Source: Pseudodesulfovibrio thermohalotolerans (GTDB lineage Bacteria > Desulfobacterota > Desulfovibrionia > Desulfovibrionales > Desulfovibrionaceae). Taken from it: DNA of 64,000 nt. Made by a program: the position numbers and the translations under genes. A model generated the notes under the pieces. It worked only from the letters and a program-made list of their open reading frames with translations. It did no database searches and was not told the origin of the DNA. The stretch lies in the NCBI RefSeq assembly GCF_021353295.2, contig NZ_CP120635.1:2869501-2933500 (forward strand). Reading direction: 5' to 3'. Positions 48,803 through 58,680 of this stretch are shown one piece after another. How positions within the stretch are numbered: the first letter of the stretch is position 1; every line of letters begins with the position of its first letter.

Positions 48803-49423
48803 ATGGTAATTAGCTGCAAATATAAAATACCGTGTAAAGGACTAACTATACCGCACTACAAACGCTTCCATTTTCTTGACACAACATATCAGTGTAAAGA
48901 TGTTTCATACGAATATGACACAATCTCCGGCATTGATTACCGAGAAAGCAACGCTACGATAAACCTTGTGAACACAAGAGGAGTTTATTTGTGGATATTT
49001 TCAACAAATGGGAAACACAAATTGTCAGCTTCATCCATGTATCGGGACAGCAAAAAGATGAAGGCTCTCCGTCAAATACATACATTTATAAGCAAGAAAA
49101 CATTCAACAACCGACTTCAATTGTATTTGAAGCAGATCGAATCTGATGGTTTTTTTGTTTATGATAATGCTAAAATCTACCTGAATGGAACAGTCGAAAA
49201 GAAAAATAAAATATTTAATCTCGTTGAGATATACCAACAAAATGGTCTCACTCTTGGCGAAAGCGGCGAGTGGGGATTTAACTCGTATAACAACCCGTAT
49301 AAATTACACTTAGAGAATCGCGATAAATTTTTCTCCTTTAACCACCTCTGGATAAAATGCTCATATAATAGAGATGTGTTCTTTCAGTTGGTAAATCACA
49401 TCATTTCAAAGGGAATGAACTAA
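48803..49423 (+). CDS. Unknown AT-rich protein, PH-like pattern
   Basis: This 206-residue protein runs opposite to its two neighbours. Strands such as DVSYEYDTISGIDYRESNAT and VYLWIFSTNGKHKLSASSMY suggest a PH-like fold, a pattern also suspected in the neighbouring 143-residue protein. The ribosome site is weak and the base composition is the most AT-rich in the window. It is likely foreign cargo of the mini-island; function unknown. Confidence 0.5.
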   Translation: MVISCKYKIPCKGLTIPHYKRFHFLDTTYQCKDVSYEYDTISGIDYRESNATINLVNTRGVYLWIFSTNGKHKLSASSMYRDSKKMKALRQIHTFISKKTFNNRLQLYLKQIESDGFFVYDNAKIYLNGTVEKKNKIFNLVEIYQQNGLTLGESGEWGFNSYNNPYKLHLENRDKFFSFNHLWIKCSYNRDVFFQLVNHIISKGMN

Positions 49424-49766
49424 TCGTCTGAGCAAATGAACCGTAAGAGGTTTATGACCGCTTGACTAGAATCCAAGAGTTCTTCCACCACCCGACGGAA
49501 CCCCAGAGCATCCAAAGTCTCTCCTCATAATTCGCGCAAAAACACCCCAATCCTGCGCGGTTACCAAATTCCTAACCACTCCTCCCCCAACCCCCAAAAC
49601 GGGCAGGAGGCGCGAAAATATCACATCCCGAAAAATCGCCCCAAAGCACTGGCTAAAACCAATCTTACCTCATACATCCTCAAACACAGTTCATACACAT
49701 CATTAATCATTTATCTCAAATAGTTATTCAACAAAATGGTTGACCAGCTGGTTGACCAACCATAGA

Positions 49767-49805
49767 AAAAGGACCATCCAGCCTATCAAGCTAAACGGTC
49801 CTTTT
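49767..49805 (-). terminator. Terminator downstream of intact tRNA-Ala
   Basis: On the minus strand AAAAGGACC (plus 49797-49805) pairs with GGTCCTTTT (plus 49767-49775), followed by TCTATGG. It ends the tRNA transcript 17 bases after the CCA end. Confidence 0.75.
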
Positions 49806-49821
49806 ACTTAAGAAAATATGG

Positions 49822-49897
<76 letters not shown>

Positions 49898-50511
49898 ACG
49901 TCGTTGGGAAGGACAACTTGGCTCAAGGGGACGATGTTGTCAACAGAAAATACGCACAAATTTCGACAGGTCGGAATATATTTGCGATCTCGGCGCGGAA
50001 GGGCTGCCGCCCGGATCGAAAATGCTCGCCAGCCGACGTCCGGACCGGCGCGCGCGAAGAGACCGACGACAGCATCGCGCGAATTGCGACGCCGCACGGC
50101 TCCAACCTTTCCACTGGGTACTACGCAGGCCGCCCGGCCCTCTCCCCCGCCGACAATCAGGACTGTCTTCCCCCTGAAATAATGGAACCGCCAATGGACA
50201 GTTCCCAGGCAAAAGCTATCTTGCTTCTAAAAACCGCAGAGACGCGGCCCCCCCAAAAAAAACGCATTTTTCCCTGTTTTCTTTTTTTCTCCTAATTGCA
50301 GAGAGTTATTCAACACATTACCTCCCATCCCCGTGGGGAAAACTAAAGCGTAAGCAATTTTTTTTAAACATGAACCTGTTTAAAACTTTTCTATTCACAA
50401 ATAATCACCAATAAACGCACTCGTCATTAGCCCCCGAAAGTCCGGCAACTACGACCGTCAAAGATATCTTTTACACATCGCAACTGCCTGACTTAATGAA
50501 ATTAGTCGTGT
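49898..50511. other. Intergenic stretch without supported genes
   Basis: Short ORFs (for example 49,840-50,295 +) overlap the tRNA or have no ribosome site and low-complexity ends. The second half (50,290-50,510) is AT-rich and leads into the adhesin promoter. Confidence 0.6.
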
Positions 50512-50540
50512 TTGACTAAAAAATGCCGAATGGATATATA
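50512..50540 (+). promoter_or_regulatory. Adhesin promoter
   Basis: TTGACT (50512-50517), 17-base spacer, TATATA (50535-50540). It sits about 50 bp upstream of the adhesin ATG, whose ribosome site is AAGAGG. Confidence 0.65.
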
Positions 50541-50592
50541 TTATACAGACTGCTCCCTAGTTGACTTCCACAACCGGACAAAAGAGGTTGCC

Positions 50593-53500
50593 ATGACCAT
50601 TACTACGTCGCAACAAATTCAAGTTTCTCTCCCCGGCGCAGGGAAAACCCAAACTTACCGCATTGAAGCCGACACCCCGGTCAAGTTCGACTTCGACTTG
50701 GCCGACGCGGTTTTCTCAGGCATCGACGGCAACCTCGGCATAACCGTCGAAGGCGGCGGCACCGTCGTTCTGGAGAATTACCAGGCCCTCGCCGACGCCG
50801 GCAGCCTTCCTTTATTTGAAATGGCCAGCGGCGAGCAGGTGGCGGGCGACGTCTACATCTACGCCTTTGACGGAGTGGATCGAAACGCGGACATGGAAAC
50901 CGCTGCGGGCAACGCCAACACCGGCTCCGGCGCAGGCCAGTACAGCGACGACCCCGGCACGCTCGTGGCAGGCATTGAAGCTTTGGACGGCCAGGGCGAC
51001 GCCTTTGACGGATCGGCTCTCTCCTCCGAAGAAGACGTCCTCGGCGACACCGACGACGCTCTCGCCGGTGCAGCGGTGGCCCCGGTCATCCTGATTTCCG
51101 GCGATGACGAGGGTTCCGTGACCGAAGACCTCAATGTCGGTAAAACCGGCCTGCTGACAGACTCCGGCCAACTCTTGGCCTCGGACGTGAACGAAACCTT
51201 CATCGCCCAGGACATCATTGACCCCCAAGGCGGCACCTTCTCCATCCTGGCCGACGGGTCCTGGACATACCGAATCGACAACGACAGCGTTCAGAAGCTG
51301 GGCGAGGTGGAGGGCGTCAACAACGAATTTTCCAACGACTTCACCATTTCTTCCGCAAGCGGCGTCGAACACACCGTGACCGTGACCGTGAACGGCGAGA
51401 ACGACGCGCCCGAGGGCTCGGACTTCACCGTCACCGGCGACTTCGGCGCACCCGTGGACATCGACTTCGATGTCGCCCCCATTACCGATGTCGAAGACGA
51501 CGCCGGGACGGGAGATGGTCTGGACACCGGCGTGGTTATCACCAGCCTGCCCGAACACGGCACGCTTTATTATAATGAAACGGAAGTCACCCAGGAAGAC
51601 ATCGACAGCGGCACCCGCTTCGACGATCTCGACAACTTTCATTACGTGAGCGGCGACGCTCCCGCCACCAATGGCGTGCTCCTCGGCTCCCGACTGGCCG
51701 AGGATGCGGGCCTGAACACCTGGGGCGAGCGCGTCGACGGCGCCACCCGCCAGCTTTCGGTGGACACCGACGGCGAAGGCGGCGCGGACGTAACCATCAC
51801 CACGCACATCAGCTCCGGAAACCTCAAGGTATACAACGGCCAGCAAGCCCACATCGACCACGGTCTGGCCAATGCCAGCCATAATGGCATCGACCGCGGC
51901 GAAATCCTGACCATCACCTTCGAAGGCAAGGACGTCGCCCACGCCGAGATAGGCTTCGGCGGCCTCGGCGGTTATTTTCACGCCAACGCCCGGCAGGGCG
52001 CCCAGGCCACCTGGACCGCATACGACGACGGCGAAGTGGTGGCCTCCGGCACGGTAAACACCACGGTCATGACCTGGCACAACCACGTCACCGGAGAGTC
52101 CGGAACCATTACCGGCGGCGACGGCGACATTTTCCAGTCCCTGACCCTCGACCAGAGCATCCTGGACGGCCAGTCCTTCGACAAGATCGAGTTCGGCACC
52201 TCCGAAGCAACCGCCCGCAACTGGTTCTCAAACTGGGAATTGCAGTACATGGATGTTGAATTCGCCGGGGACGACAGCTTCACTTACCGCCCCGTCGACA
52301 GCGAGGGACTGGTCAACGACGGCGATCCCTACACGGTCACCGTGACCATGCTCCCTGGCCCGGGCAACGAGGACCCGGCCGCCGTGAACGACGCGGCCTC
52401 GATCCACGAGCCCAACACCGACGGACTCGACTACACGGTCTCGGCCAACGTCCTGACCAACGACGTGGACGCGGACAACACCCCGGGCGAGATGTCCCTG
52501 ACCCAAATCACCTTCGGCGACACCACCGTGAACTTCGTCGATCACACCATCAGCGGTGACGCCGCCGCCTTCAACGGCGACGGCACGGTGACCTTCCAGG
52601 GAGCGCACGGCACCCTGACCATCGGCGCGAACGGCGCTTATACCTACACCGCCACCGACAACACCCTGGTGCCCGGCGATGCGCCCACCGAAACCTTCAC
52701 CTACACCATGACCGACGGCGACACCGTGGACAACGATCCCGCCGCTCAGACCGCCGACCTGGTCATCACCGTTCACGGCCTCAATGACGCGCCCGTTGCG
52801 GCAGACGACGCGGCCACCGTGCTCGAAGACGGATTGGTCAGCGGCAACGTCATCAACGGCGCGGGGACCGACCATGCCGGGCAGGACACCGACATCGACG
52901 GCGATTCCCTGACCGTGACCCAGTTCGTGATCGACGGCTCCACCTATGAGGCGGGCCAAACCGCCGACATGGACGGCGTGGGCAAACTGACCATCGACGC
53001 CGACGGCGACTACTCCTTCATCCCGGCCGCCGACTACGACGGCGACGTGCCCACGGCCACCTACACCGTGACCGACGGCAACGGCGGATTCGACACCGCA
53101 GACCTGGCCATCGACATCACCCCGGTCAACGACGCGCCCGTTGCGGCAGACGACGCGGCCACCGTGCTCGAAGACAGCTCGGTCAGCGGCAACGTCATCA
53201 ACGGCGCAGGGACCGACCATGCCGGGCAGGACACCGACATCGACGGCGATTCCCTGACCGTGACCCAGTTCGTGATCGACGGCTCCACCTATGAGGCGGG
53301 CCAAACCGCCGACATGGACGGAGTGGGCAAACTGACCATCGACGCCGACGGCACCTATTCCTTTATCCCGGCCGCCGACTACGACGGCGACGTGCCCACG
53401 GCCACCTACACCGTGACCGACGGCAACGGCGGCTTCGACACCGCAGACCTGGCCATCGACATCACCCCGGTCAACGACGCGCCCGTTGCGGCAGACGACG

Positions 53501-56500
53501 CGGCCACCGTGCTCGAAGACAGCTCGGTCAGCGGCAACGTCATCAACGGCGCAGGGACCGAGTTCGCCGGGCAGGACACCGACATCGACGGCGGCGCCTT
53601 GACCGTAACCCAGTTCGTGATCGACGGCTCCACCTATGCGGCGGGCCAAACCGCCGACATGGACGGCGTGGGCAAACTGACCATCGACGCCAACGGCGAC
53701 TACTCCTTTATCCCGGCCGCCGACTACGACGGCGACGTGCCCACGGCCACCTACACCGTGACCGACGGCAACGGCGGATTCGACACCGCAGACCTGGCCA
53801 TCGACATCACCCCGGTCAACGACGCGCCGACCATCGACCTGTCCATGGGCACAGTCAATTTCGTCAGTGAAAACGCCGGATACAACAACATGGTCGGCGT
53901 TTACCAGCTCGATGAAAACGGTGACCCAATCAATCCGGAAATCATCCTCCAGAACTCAAACCTCGCTTCTCAGGGAGACCTCCTTACCACCTTCGAAGAT
54001 GGCGAAGCCCCGCACTACTTCCTGGTGGACGTGAGAAACGGTTCAACCCCGCAGGGCACGCCGGTCTTCTCACAGAACGCCTCCGGCCAATGGGAAGTCT
54101 CCTTCGACGGCGGAGCAACCACCTATGCGGTCCGCTTCGACGATGCGAGCCTGAATAATGACCCCGAGGACACCTTCCGAATCGAAAACTTGACCGACGG
54201 CCGCCTGATCAGCTTGGACGACCAGTTGGTGGAAGGCTACAAGACGGCCGGCGACGATGACGACTACAACGATACCGTCCTACAGGAGCACGCCAGCCCT
54301 GACACCTCGTTCGAAAACACTTTTGTTGAAGACGGCGGCCCGGTACGTATCTCCGGCGAAGTGAATATCTCTGACGTGGACTCCACGCACATGGCCCAGG
54401 CGGTCATCTCCTTGACCTCCGACTATGACGGCGACTCCCTGAACATCGACACGAACGCCCTGCCCGACGGCATCACCGCCACGATCTCCGGCAACAAGAT
54501 CGTGCTCTCCGGAGATGCGCCGGTGGCAAGCTACGAGTCCGCCATCGAAATGATTACCTTCAACAACGACTCGGACGATCCGAACACGAGCGACAGGCTT
54601 ATCGAAGTCCAGGTCTGGGACGATGCCGCCACCCCCGTGGGCGACCCGAGCAACATTGCCGTGGCGACCATCCATGTGATCGCGGTGGACGACAACACCC
54701 CGCCGACCGCCGTGGACGACACCGGTTCCGGCTCCGGCTGGATCACCGGCGACGGCGGCGAGGCGGGCGTTATCTCCGGCTCCACGAACTATAGCTTGGC
54801 GGCCGAACAGTACGACGCCGACAGCGGCGAATGGGTTTCGGCCATCCTGACCCACAAGGGAAGCGGAAACGGCGCTCAATACGGCGTGCAGTCCCCCGGC
54901 GATACCACCGGCCACGACATCAACAGCATTGAGAACGACGGACACCTGGAGCGTCTGCTCATCGAATTCGACGACCCGCAGCAGTCCGTCAGCTTCAAGC
55001 TCACAGGAGACGGCCGCTCGCAGGAATCCATCAAGGCGTGGGATGCCGACGGCAACGAAATCACCGACCTGAGAATCGACATGCCCACCGACGACATCAC
55101 GATCTCCAGCCCCACGGCGACCATCAGCACCGTCGTCATCATGGCCGACACGGACCTCGCGAACTCTTCGGTCGTCCTCAAGGGCACCGTCTCCTCCGTC
55201 CCGGCAGAACACTCTTCCGGCGACTTCGAAGCGGCGGTCATCACGGGCAACGTCCTGGCCAACGACCACGACGCCCAGGACACCGACTACACTGACGGCC
55301 CGGGCTTCCCGGGCGGTTCCACCGCACTGACCGTCACCGGGGCCGCCACGGGCGACCTCGACAATCTGACCCAGAGTGAATACGACCAGCACCTTGCCAA
55401 CGGCGACTTCGACCCGGATTCGGGAACCTTCGATCTCGACGACGGCGTGGGCGCGACCATCCACGGCCAGTTCGGCGATTTGGTCATCGCCGAGGACGGT
55501 TCCTATACCTACACCACCCACGACGGCCTGGCAGCAGGTGACTACACCGAGTCCTTCACTTACCAGGTGAGCGACACGGAAGGAGCCGTAGACTACGGCG
55601 TGATCGACGTAAGCGCGACCATTGCCGAGCCGACCTTGACCGCCAACATGGACCTGGGGCCAGCAGCCGTCGTCGATCCCGCCGCCACCGAGATTGCGGC
55701 GGGCGAAACCCATCACCTCGACTTCACCTTCTCCTTCCACTCCGACAGATGGCAGACTATGGACGATGTGGTTGGCCTCAAGGTTTCCGGCGAGAACTCT
55801 GTCGGCGGCAGCGCGGAACTGATAAACTCCGGCGACGGACTGGGCCTCTCCTCCTCTGCCCCCGACGGATACACGGACACCAATTCCAGCGAGATCAGCC
55901 ACGGCGTTTTCCAGGACGGCGACGCCACCGAGTCCCTGATCCTCGATTTCGGCCACTACGGCGTCAAGGAACCGCTGAACGTCGCGATCGCCCTGAACGG
56001 CGTATCCGACGGCGAGTCCGTCATATTCACCGTCACGGATACTCTCGGCAACACCTACACCTTCGACACCTCCACGGCCGCGGACGGCTCGCTCATCACC
56101 GATGCCAACGGCAGCGGCGTCACCCTGTTCAAGGCCAACGCCCTGGAGTACGAAATCCGAGGCTCCATGGCCGGATACGACGAGAGCAACGTCAAGCTCA
56201 TCGACACCATCACCATCACTCCCGGCGCAAACTCCGCCTTCAGGCTCTACAGTATGGACGTGACCGGCGAAGGGACCTGGGAACCGGCCCTGCAACCCGC
56301 GTCCGGCTTCCTGCTCGCCAACGACTACAGTTCTGACAACGCGGCCATGGAAGCCGCCATCGTCGGTTCGGGAGTGGGCCAATGGGGCACCCTCGAAATC
56401 ACCGACGCCTCCACGGGTGCGTGGGTCTATACCCCTAACGAAGATGCCGTACTTGATCCGGATACCGGGTTGCACGCCCCGACCGTTGAGCAGTTCACCT

Positions 56501-57195
56501 ACCAGGTGACCGACGCGCACGGCCTGATCGACACCGCCACCCTGTATGTGCCGGTGCAATACGGCAGCGTCCAATCCGACCACGGCACCACGGCCAACGA
56601 TCTGATCCACGGCACTTCCGGCGACGATACCATCACCGGCCTGGACGGCAGCGACATGCTGTTCGGCGAAGCCGGCAACGATCACCTCGACGGCGGGTCC
56701 GGCAACGACTACATTGACGCCGGCAGCGGCAATGACCACCTGTACGGAGGTTCCGGAAACGACCACCTGTTCGGCGGCGCGGGCGACGACACCATCGACG
56801 CGGGAACAGGCGACGACACCGTCTACTTCGGCGGGGGCCACGACTCCGTGACCCTGGGAGCCGGGGCGGACACGATCACCATCGACCCGAACTACCTGGC
56901 CGACGGCAACAGCGACTCCTTGGACGTTTTGGACTTCAATATCGGCGAAGGCGACCGGATCGACTTGAGCACCCTGCACGGCGGGACCGTGGAGATCACA
57001 TCCGACGGCACCAGCGACGATCTGATCCTGTCCATCGACGGCGCGGACATCGGCGGAGACGACATCACCATCACGCTCCACGGCGTACTGCCCCCGAGTC
57101 ACGATGCGTTCGACCACCAGGTGGACCTCGACGCGGGTGACGACCTGAACGCCGTGATCCAGCACATCATCAGCTCCGGGGGCCACGATTCCTAG
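50593..57195 (+). CDS. Lap-type giant RTX adhesin, LapG-cleavable, type I secreted
   Basis: From ATG 50593 the protein has 2,200 residues. The N-terminal about 100 residues look like a retention module (QIQVSLPGAGKTQTYRIEAD), followed by TAAG at 103-106, the same motif that LapG cleaves near residue 108 of Pseudomonas LapA. A VCBS-like repeat (about 180-300), three near-identical 115-residue Ig/cadherin-like repeats (about 731-1075), a DUF4114-like calcium domain (about 1100-1235) and further VCBS units follow. The C-terminus has RTX nonapeptides (GGSGNDYIDAGSGNDHLYGG) and a type I secretion signal. It anchors cells in biofilms and should be released by the LapG homologue encoded nearby. Confidence 0.9.
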   Translation: MTITTSQQIQVSLPGAGKTQTYRIEADTPVKFDFDLADAVFSGIDGNLGITVEGGGTVVLENYQALADAGSLPLFEMASGEQVAGDVYIYAFDGVDRNADMETAAGNANTGSGAGQYSDDPGTLVAGIEALDGQGDAFDGSALSSEEDVLGDTDDALAGAAVAPVILISGDDEGSVTEDLNVGKTGLLTDSGQLLASDVNETFIAQDIIDPQGGTFSILADGSWTYRIDNDSVQKLGEVEGVNNEFSNDFTISSASGVEHTVTVTVNGENDAPEGSDFTVTGDFGAPVDIDFDVAPITDVEDDAGTGDGLDTGVVITSLPEHGTLYYNETEVTQEDIDSGTRFDDLDNFHYVSGDAPATNGVLLGSRLAEDAGLNTWGERVDGATRQLSVDTDGEGGADVTITTHISSGNLKVYNGQQAHIDHGLANASHNGIDRGEILTITFEGKDVAHAEIGFGGLGGYFHANARQGAQATWTAYDDGEVVASGTVNTTVMTWHNHVTGESGTITGGDGDIFQSLTLDQSILDGQSFDKIEFGTSEATARNWFSNWELQYMDVEFAGDDSFTYRPVDSEGLVNDGDPYTVTVTMLPGPGNEDPAAVNDAASIHEPNTDGLDYTVSANVLTNDVDADNTPGEMSLTQITFGDTTVNFVDHTISGDAAAFNGDGTVTFQGAHGTLTIGANGAYTYTATDNTLVPGDAPTETFTYTMTDGDTVDNDPAAQTADLVITVHGLNDAPVAADDAATVLEDGLVSGNVINGAGTDHAGQDTDIDGDSLTVTQFVIDGSTYEAGQTADMDGVGKLTIDADGDYSFIPAADYDGDVPTATYTVTDGNGGFDTADLAIDITPVNDAPVAADDAATVLEDSSVSGNVINGAGTDHAGQDTDIDGDSLTVTQFVIDGSTYEAGQTADMDGVGKLTIDADGTYSFIPAADYDGDVPTATYTVTDGNGGFDTADLAIDITPVNDAPVAADDAATVLEDSSVSGNVINGAGTEFAGQDTDIDGGALTVTQFVIDGSTYAAGQTADMDGVGKLTIDANGDYSFIPAADYDGDVPTATYTVTDGNGGFDTADLAIDITPVNDAPTIDLSMGTVNFVSENAGYNNMVGVYQLDENGDPINPEIILQNSNLASQGDLLTTFEDGEAPHYFLVDVRNGSTPQGTPVFSQNASGQWEVSFDGGATTYAVRFDDASLNNDPEDTFRIENLTDGRLISLDDQLVEGYKTAGDDDDYNDTVLQEHASPDTSFENTFVEDGGPVRISGEVNISDVDSTHMAQAVISLTSDYDGDSLNIDTNALPDGITATISGNKIVLSGDAPVASYESAIEMITFNNDSDDPNTSDRLIEVQVWDDAATPVGDPSNIAVATIHVIAVDDNTPPTAVDDTGSGSGWITGDGGEAGVISGSTNYSLAAEQYDADSGEWVSAILTHKGSGNGAQYGVQSPGDTTGHDINSIENDGHLERLLIEFDDPQQSVSFKLTGDGRSQESIKAWDADGNEITDLRIDMPTDDITISSPTATISTVVIMADTDLANSSVVLKGTVSSVPAEHSSGDFEAAVITGNVLANDHDAQDTDYTDGPGFPGGSTALTVTGAATGDLDNLTQSEYDQHLANGDFDPDSGTFDLDDGVGATIHGQFGDLVIAEDGSYTYTTHDGLAAGDYTESFTYQVSDTEGAVDYGVIDVSATIAEPTLTANMDLGPAAVVDPAATEIAAGETHHLDFTFSFHSDRWQTMDDVVGLKVSGENSVGGSAELINSGDGLGLSSSAPDGYTDTNSSEISHGVFQDGDATESLILDFGHYGVKEPLNVAIALNGVSDGESVIFTVTDTLGNTYTFDTSTAADGSLITDANGSGVTLFKANALEYEIRGSMAGYDESNVKLIDTITITPGANSAFRLYSMDVTGEGTWEPALQPASGFLLANDYSSDNAAMEAAIVGSGVGQWGTLEITDASTGAWVYTPNEDAVLDPDTGLHAPTVEQFTYQVTDAHGLIDTATLYVPVQYGSVQSDHGTTANDLIHGTSGDDTITGLDGSDMLFGEAGNDHLDGGSGNDYIDAGSGNDHLYGGSGNDHLFGGAGDDTIDAGTGDDTVYFGGGHDSVTLGAGADTITIDPNYLADGNSDSLDVLDFNIGEGDRIDLSTLHGGTVEITSDGTSDDLILSIDGADIGGDDITITLHGVLPPSHDAFDHQVDLDAGDDLNAVIQHIISSGGHDS
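52784..53818 (+). repeat. Three tandem 345-bp repeats in the adhesin gene
   Basis: Units beginning at 52784, 53129 and 53474 encode NDAPVAADDAATVLED followed by the same roughly 100 residues with a few substitutions. Identity at DNA level is very high, so recombination could change the copy number and adhesin length. Confidence 0.9.
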
Positions 57196-57206
57196 GCAAC
57201 CGACAC

Positions 57207-57234
57207 CCCGGCCCGGCCATGCCGCCGGGCCGGG
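57207..57234 (+). promoter_or_regulatory. Intercistronic hairpin after the adhesin gene
   Basis: CCCGGCCCGGC (57207-57217) pairs perfectly with GCCGGGCCGGG (57224-57234), an 11-bp GC-only stem with a 6-base loop, 11 bases after the adhesin stop. There is no T-run. It could stabilise the adhesin mRNA end or reduce read-through into the companion gene. Confidence 0.65.
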
Positions 57235-57278
57235 AGATTAACCCGGCTAAGGCTTTTCCCGCGAACAAGGAAAGCGAT

Positions 57279-58049
57279 ATGAACGAAACAACAATGCTCG
57301 GCACCTATACACTGGACGGAAATGTTCCGGTTTCGCCGGAGATTGTCCTGGCCAACTGCCACGACACCGCCATGCTCGGCCGGTTGGTGGCCATGTTCGA
57401 AGGCGACCCGGACATCAAATTCTTCATCGTGCATGAAGTGGACCGGGCCTCCGTCGATCTGGGCGCGGCCTTCCACTTCGTCAGGGACGCCGGGAGCTGG
57501 GTGCTGGCCAACAATGACACCCTCCACCCCGTCTTATTCGACGACGCAAGCTTCAACCCCGGCGGGCACGAGGGGACCTTTTCCCTCACTCCCCTGGCCG
57601 ACGGCTCCTATTTCCTGGACACCGGCGGCAGCGCGACGCACGGCGCACTGCTTGTGGACACGCCCGGCGACGACATCTTCGCGAACGGGACCGAAGCCGC
57701 CCCGGCCGAGCATGATCCCCACGCCGACGCGAATTCAAACAGCCTGTTCATCGATCCTTCGGTGCTGGGCGACGGCCAAAGCGAGATCGTGGTCTCCAAC
57801 TTCACCTTCGGCAGCGACCACCTGGAACTTGCGGACCACCTCTCCGTCAAGGACGTGGTGGTGGACAACGAAAACGACCAGACCTCGATAATCCTCAGCC
57901 AAAACGACCATGCAGGCGACGACATCGTGGTCAAGCTCCTGGGAGTCGCCCATCCGGACATCCCGGCACATGACTTCCCCACCGAAACGGATCACTCCAC
58001 CGATGACCTCATCAACCACCTGATCCATTCCGGACGCAATGTGGATTAA
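57279..58049 (+). CDS. Small companion protein with adhesin-like C-terminus, probable type I secretion substrate
   Basis: The 256-residue protein from ATG 57279 has no signal peptide. It starts with NETTMLGTYTLDGNVPVSPE and DUF4114-like pieces similar to those in the adhesin (IKFFIVHEVDR, then PVLFDDASFNPGGHEGTF). Its C-terminus (NSLFIDPSVLGDGQSEIVVS, ending in IVVKLLGV) resembles the secretion-signal region of the adhesin. It is acidic like secreted RTX proteins. Probably it is exported by the same machine; function unknown. Confidence 0.6.
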   Translation: MNETTMLGTYTLDGNVPVSPEIVLANCHDTAMLGRLVAMFEGDPDIKFFIVHEVDRASVDLGAAFHFVRDAGSWVLANNDTLHPVLFDDASFNPGGHEGTFSLTPLADGSYFLDTGGSATHGALLVDTPGDDIFANGTEAAPAEHDPHADANSNSLFIDPSVLGDGQSEIVVSNFTFGSDHLELADHLSVKDVVVDNENDQTSIILSQNDHAGDDIVVKLLGVAHPDIPAHDFPTETDHSTDDLINHLIHSGRNVD

Positions 58050-58613
58050 CCGCTCCCGGCACCTGAAACCGGATGAACAGAATCATCCACATCGGCTACG
58101 AAAACGGCATGTACGGGATCAAGTCCGGCAAGGGAACGCCCCCATCGCCCCGCGAAACGAGGATCGCGGGACAGCGCCCTGAAGACCCACGACGTCACCA
58201 GGCGCGGCGACCGAATTTGCATGAACGAAAGCGTGACTGGCGGCAAAATGGAGACAATCCGAACGCAAACAGCATAGCGATGACGTTTTCCGTCCCTCGA
58301 CAGCAACCAGGAACGCAACGACCGGCGAGACTCCTTACGGCGCTCTGTATGCCGACCGCCCGACAGACACGGACTTCGCCGCCGTTATTGGAATTATTTC
58401 CATTAGGCAACTCAATAATCCGATACAACAGATCGCGGACTCGCAGGACAACAACGGACCCGACAAAACACAATCCCGGCTCCGACCCAAACGGTCGATC
58501 TGTGCCTCCTCAAACGAAATGGACGTAAACAGGGACCTGCAACGGCATTATAGAATACGTATTATCCATTTCAATTCACAGGATGAATTATTTATAATCA
58601 ACCTTGATCCCGC
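58050..58613. other. Intergenic stretch without supported genes
   Basis: The ORF at 58,073-58,528 (+) has no clear ribosome site and an improbable, Arg/Thr/Pro-rich composition, so I do not call it. The last 80 bases are AT-rich and lead into the tolC promoter. Confidence 0.55.
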
Positions 58614-58642
58614 TTGACCGCATTTATTCGTCAGGCTATAAG
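58614..58642 (+). promoter_or_regulatory. Promoter of the TolC-family gene
   Basis: TTGACC (58614-58619), 17-base spacer, TATAAG (58637-58642), 38 bp before the chosen ATG. Confidence 0.65.
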
Positions 58643-58680
58643 AAAAAAAGTAAGCAATTTACGCAACCATGAGGCTCTAT

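Larger units (their letters stand above)
47718..49821. mobile_element. 2.1-kb AT-rich mini-island between tRNA repeats, no integrase
   Basis: The segment between the 45-bp direct repeats is much richer in A and T than either flank and carries three small unrecognised genes. Near each end lies a related motif, TGGTTGACC-N4-TGGTTGACC (47811-47832 and 49738-49759), possibly integrase arm sites. No recombinase is present, so it is either a decayed island or one moved in trans. From 49,424 to 49,766 I see no gene. Confidence 0.6.

Noticed and set aside
54280..57186. 968-codon ORF on the - strand under the adhesin
   Set aside because: Mirror of the Asp/Gly-rich adhesin repeats; Val/Asp/Gly-rich composition is a shadow.
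58073..58528. 151-residue ORF between companion and TolC genes
   Set aside because: No clear ribosome site and an unlikely Arg/Thr/Pro-rich composition; no family pattern.
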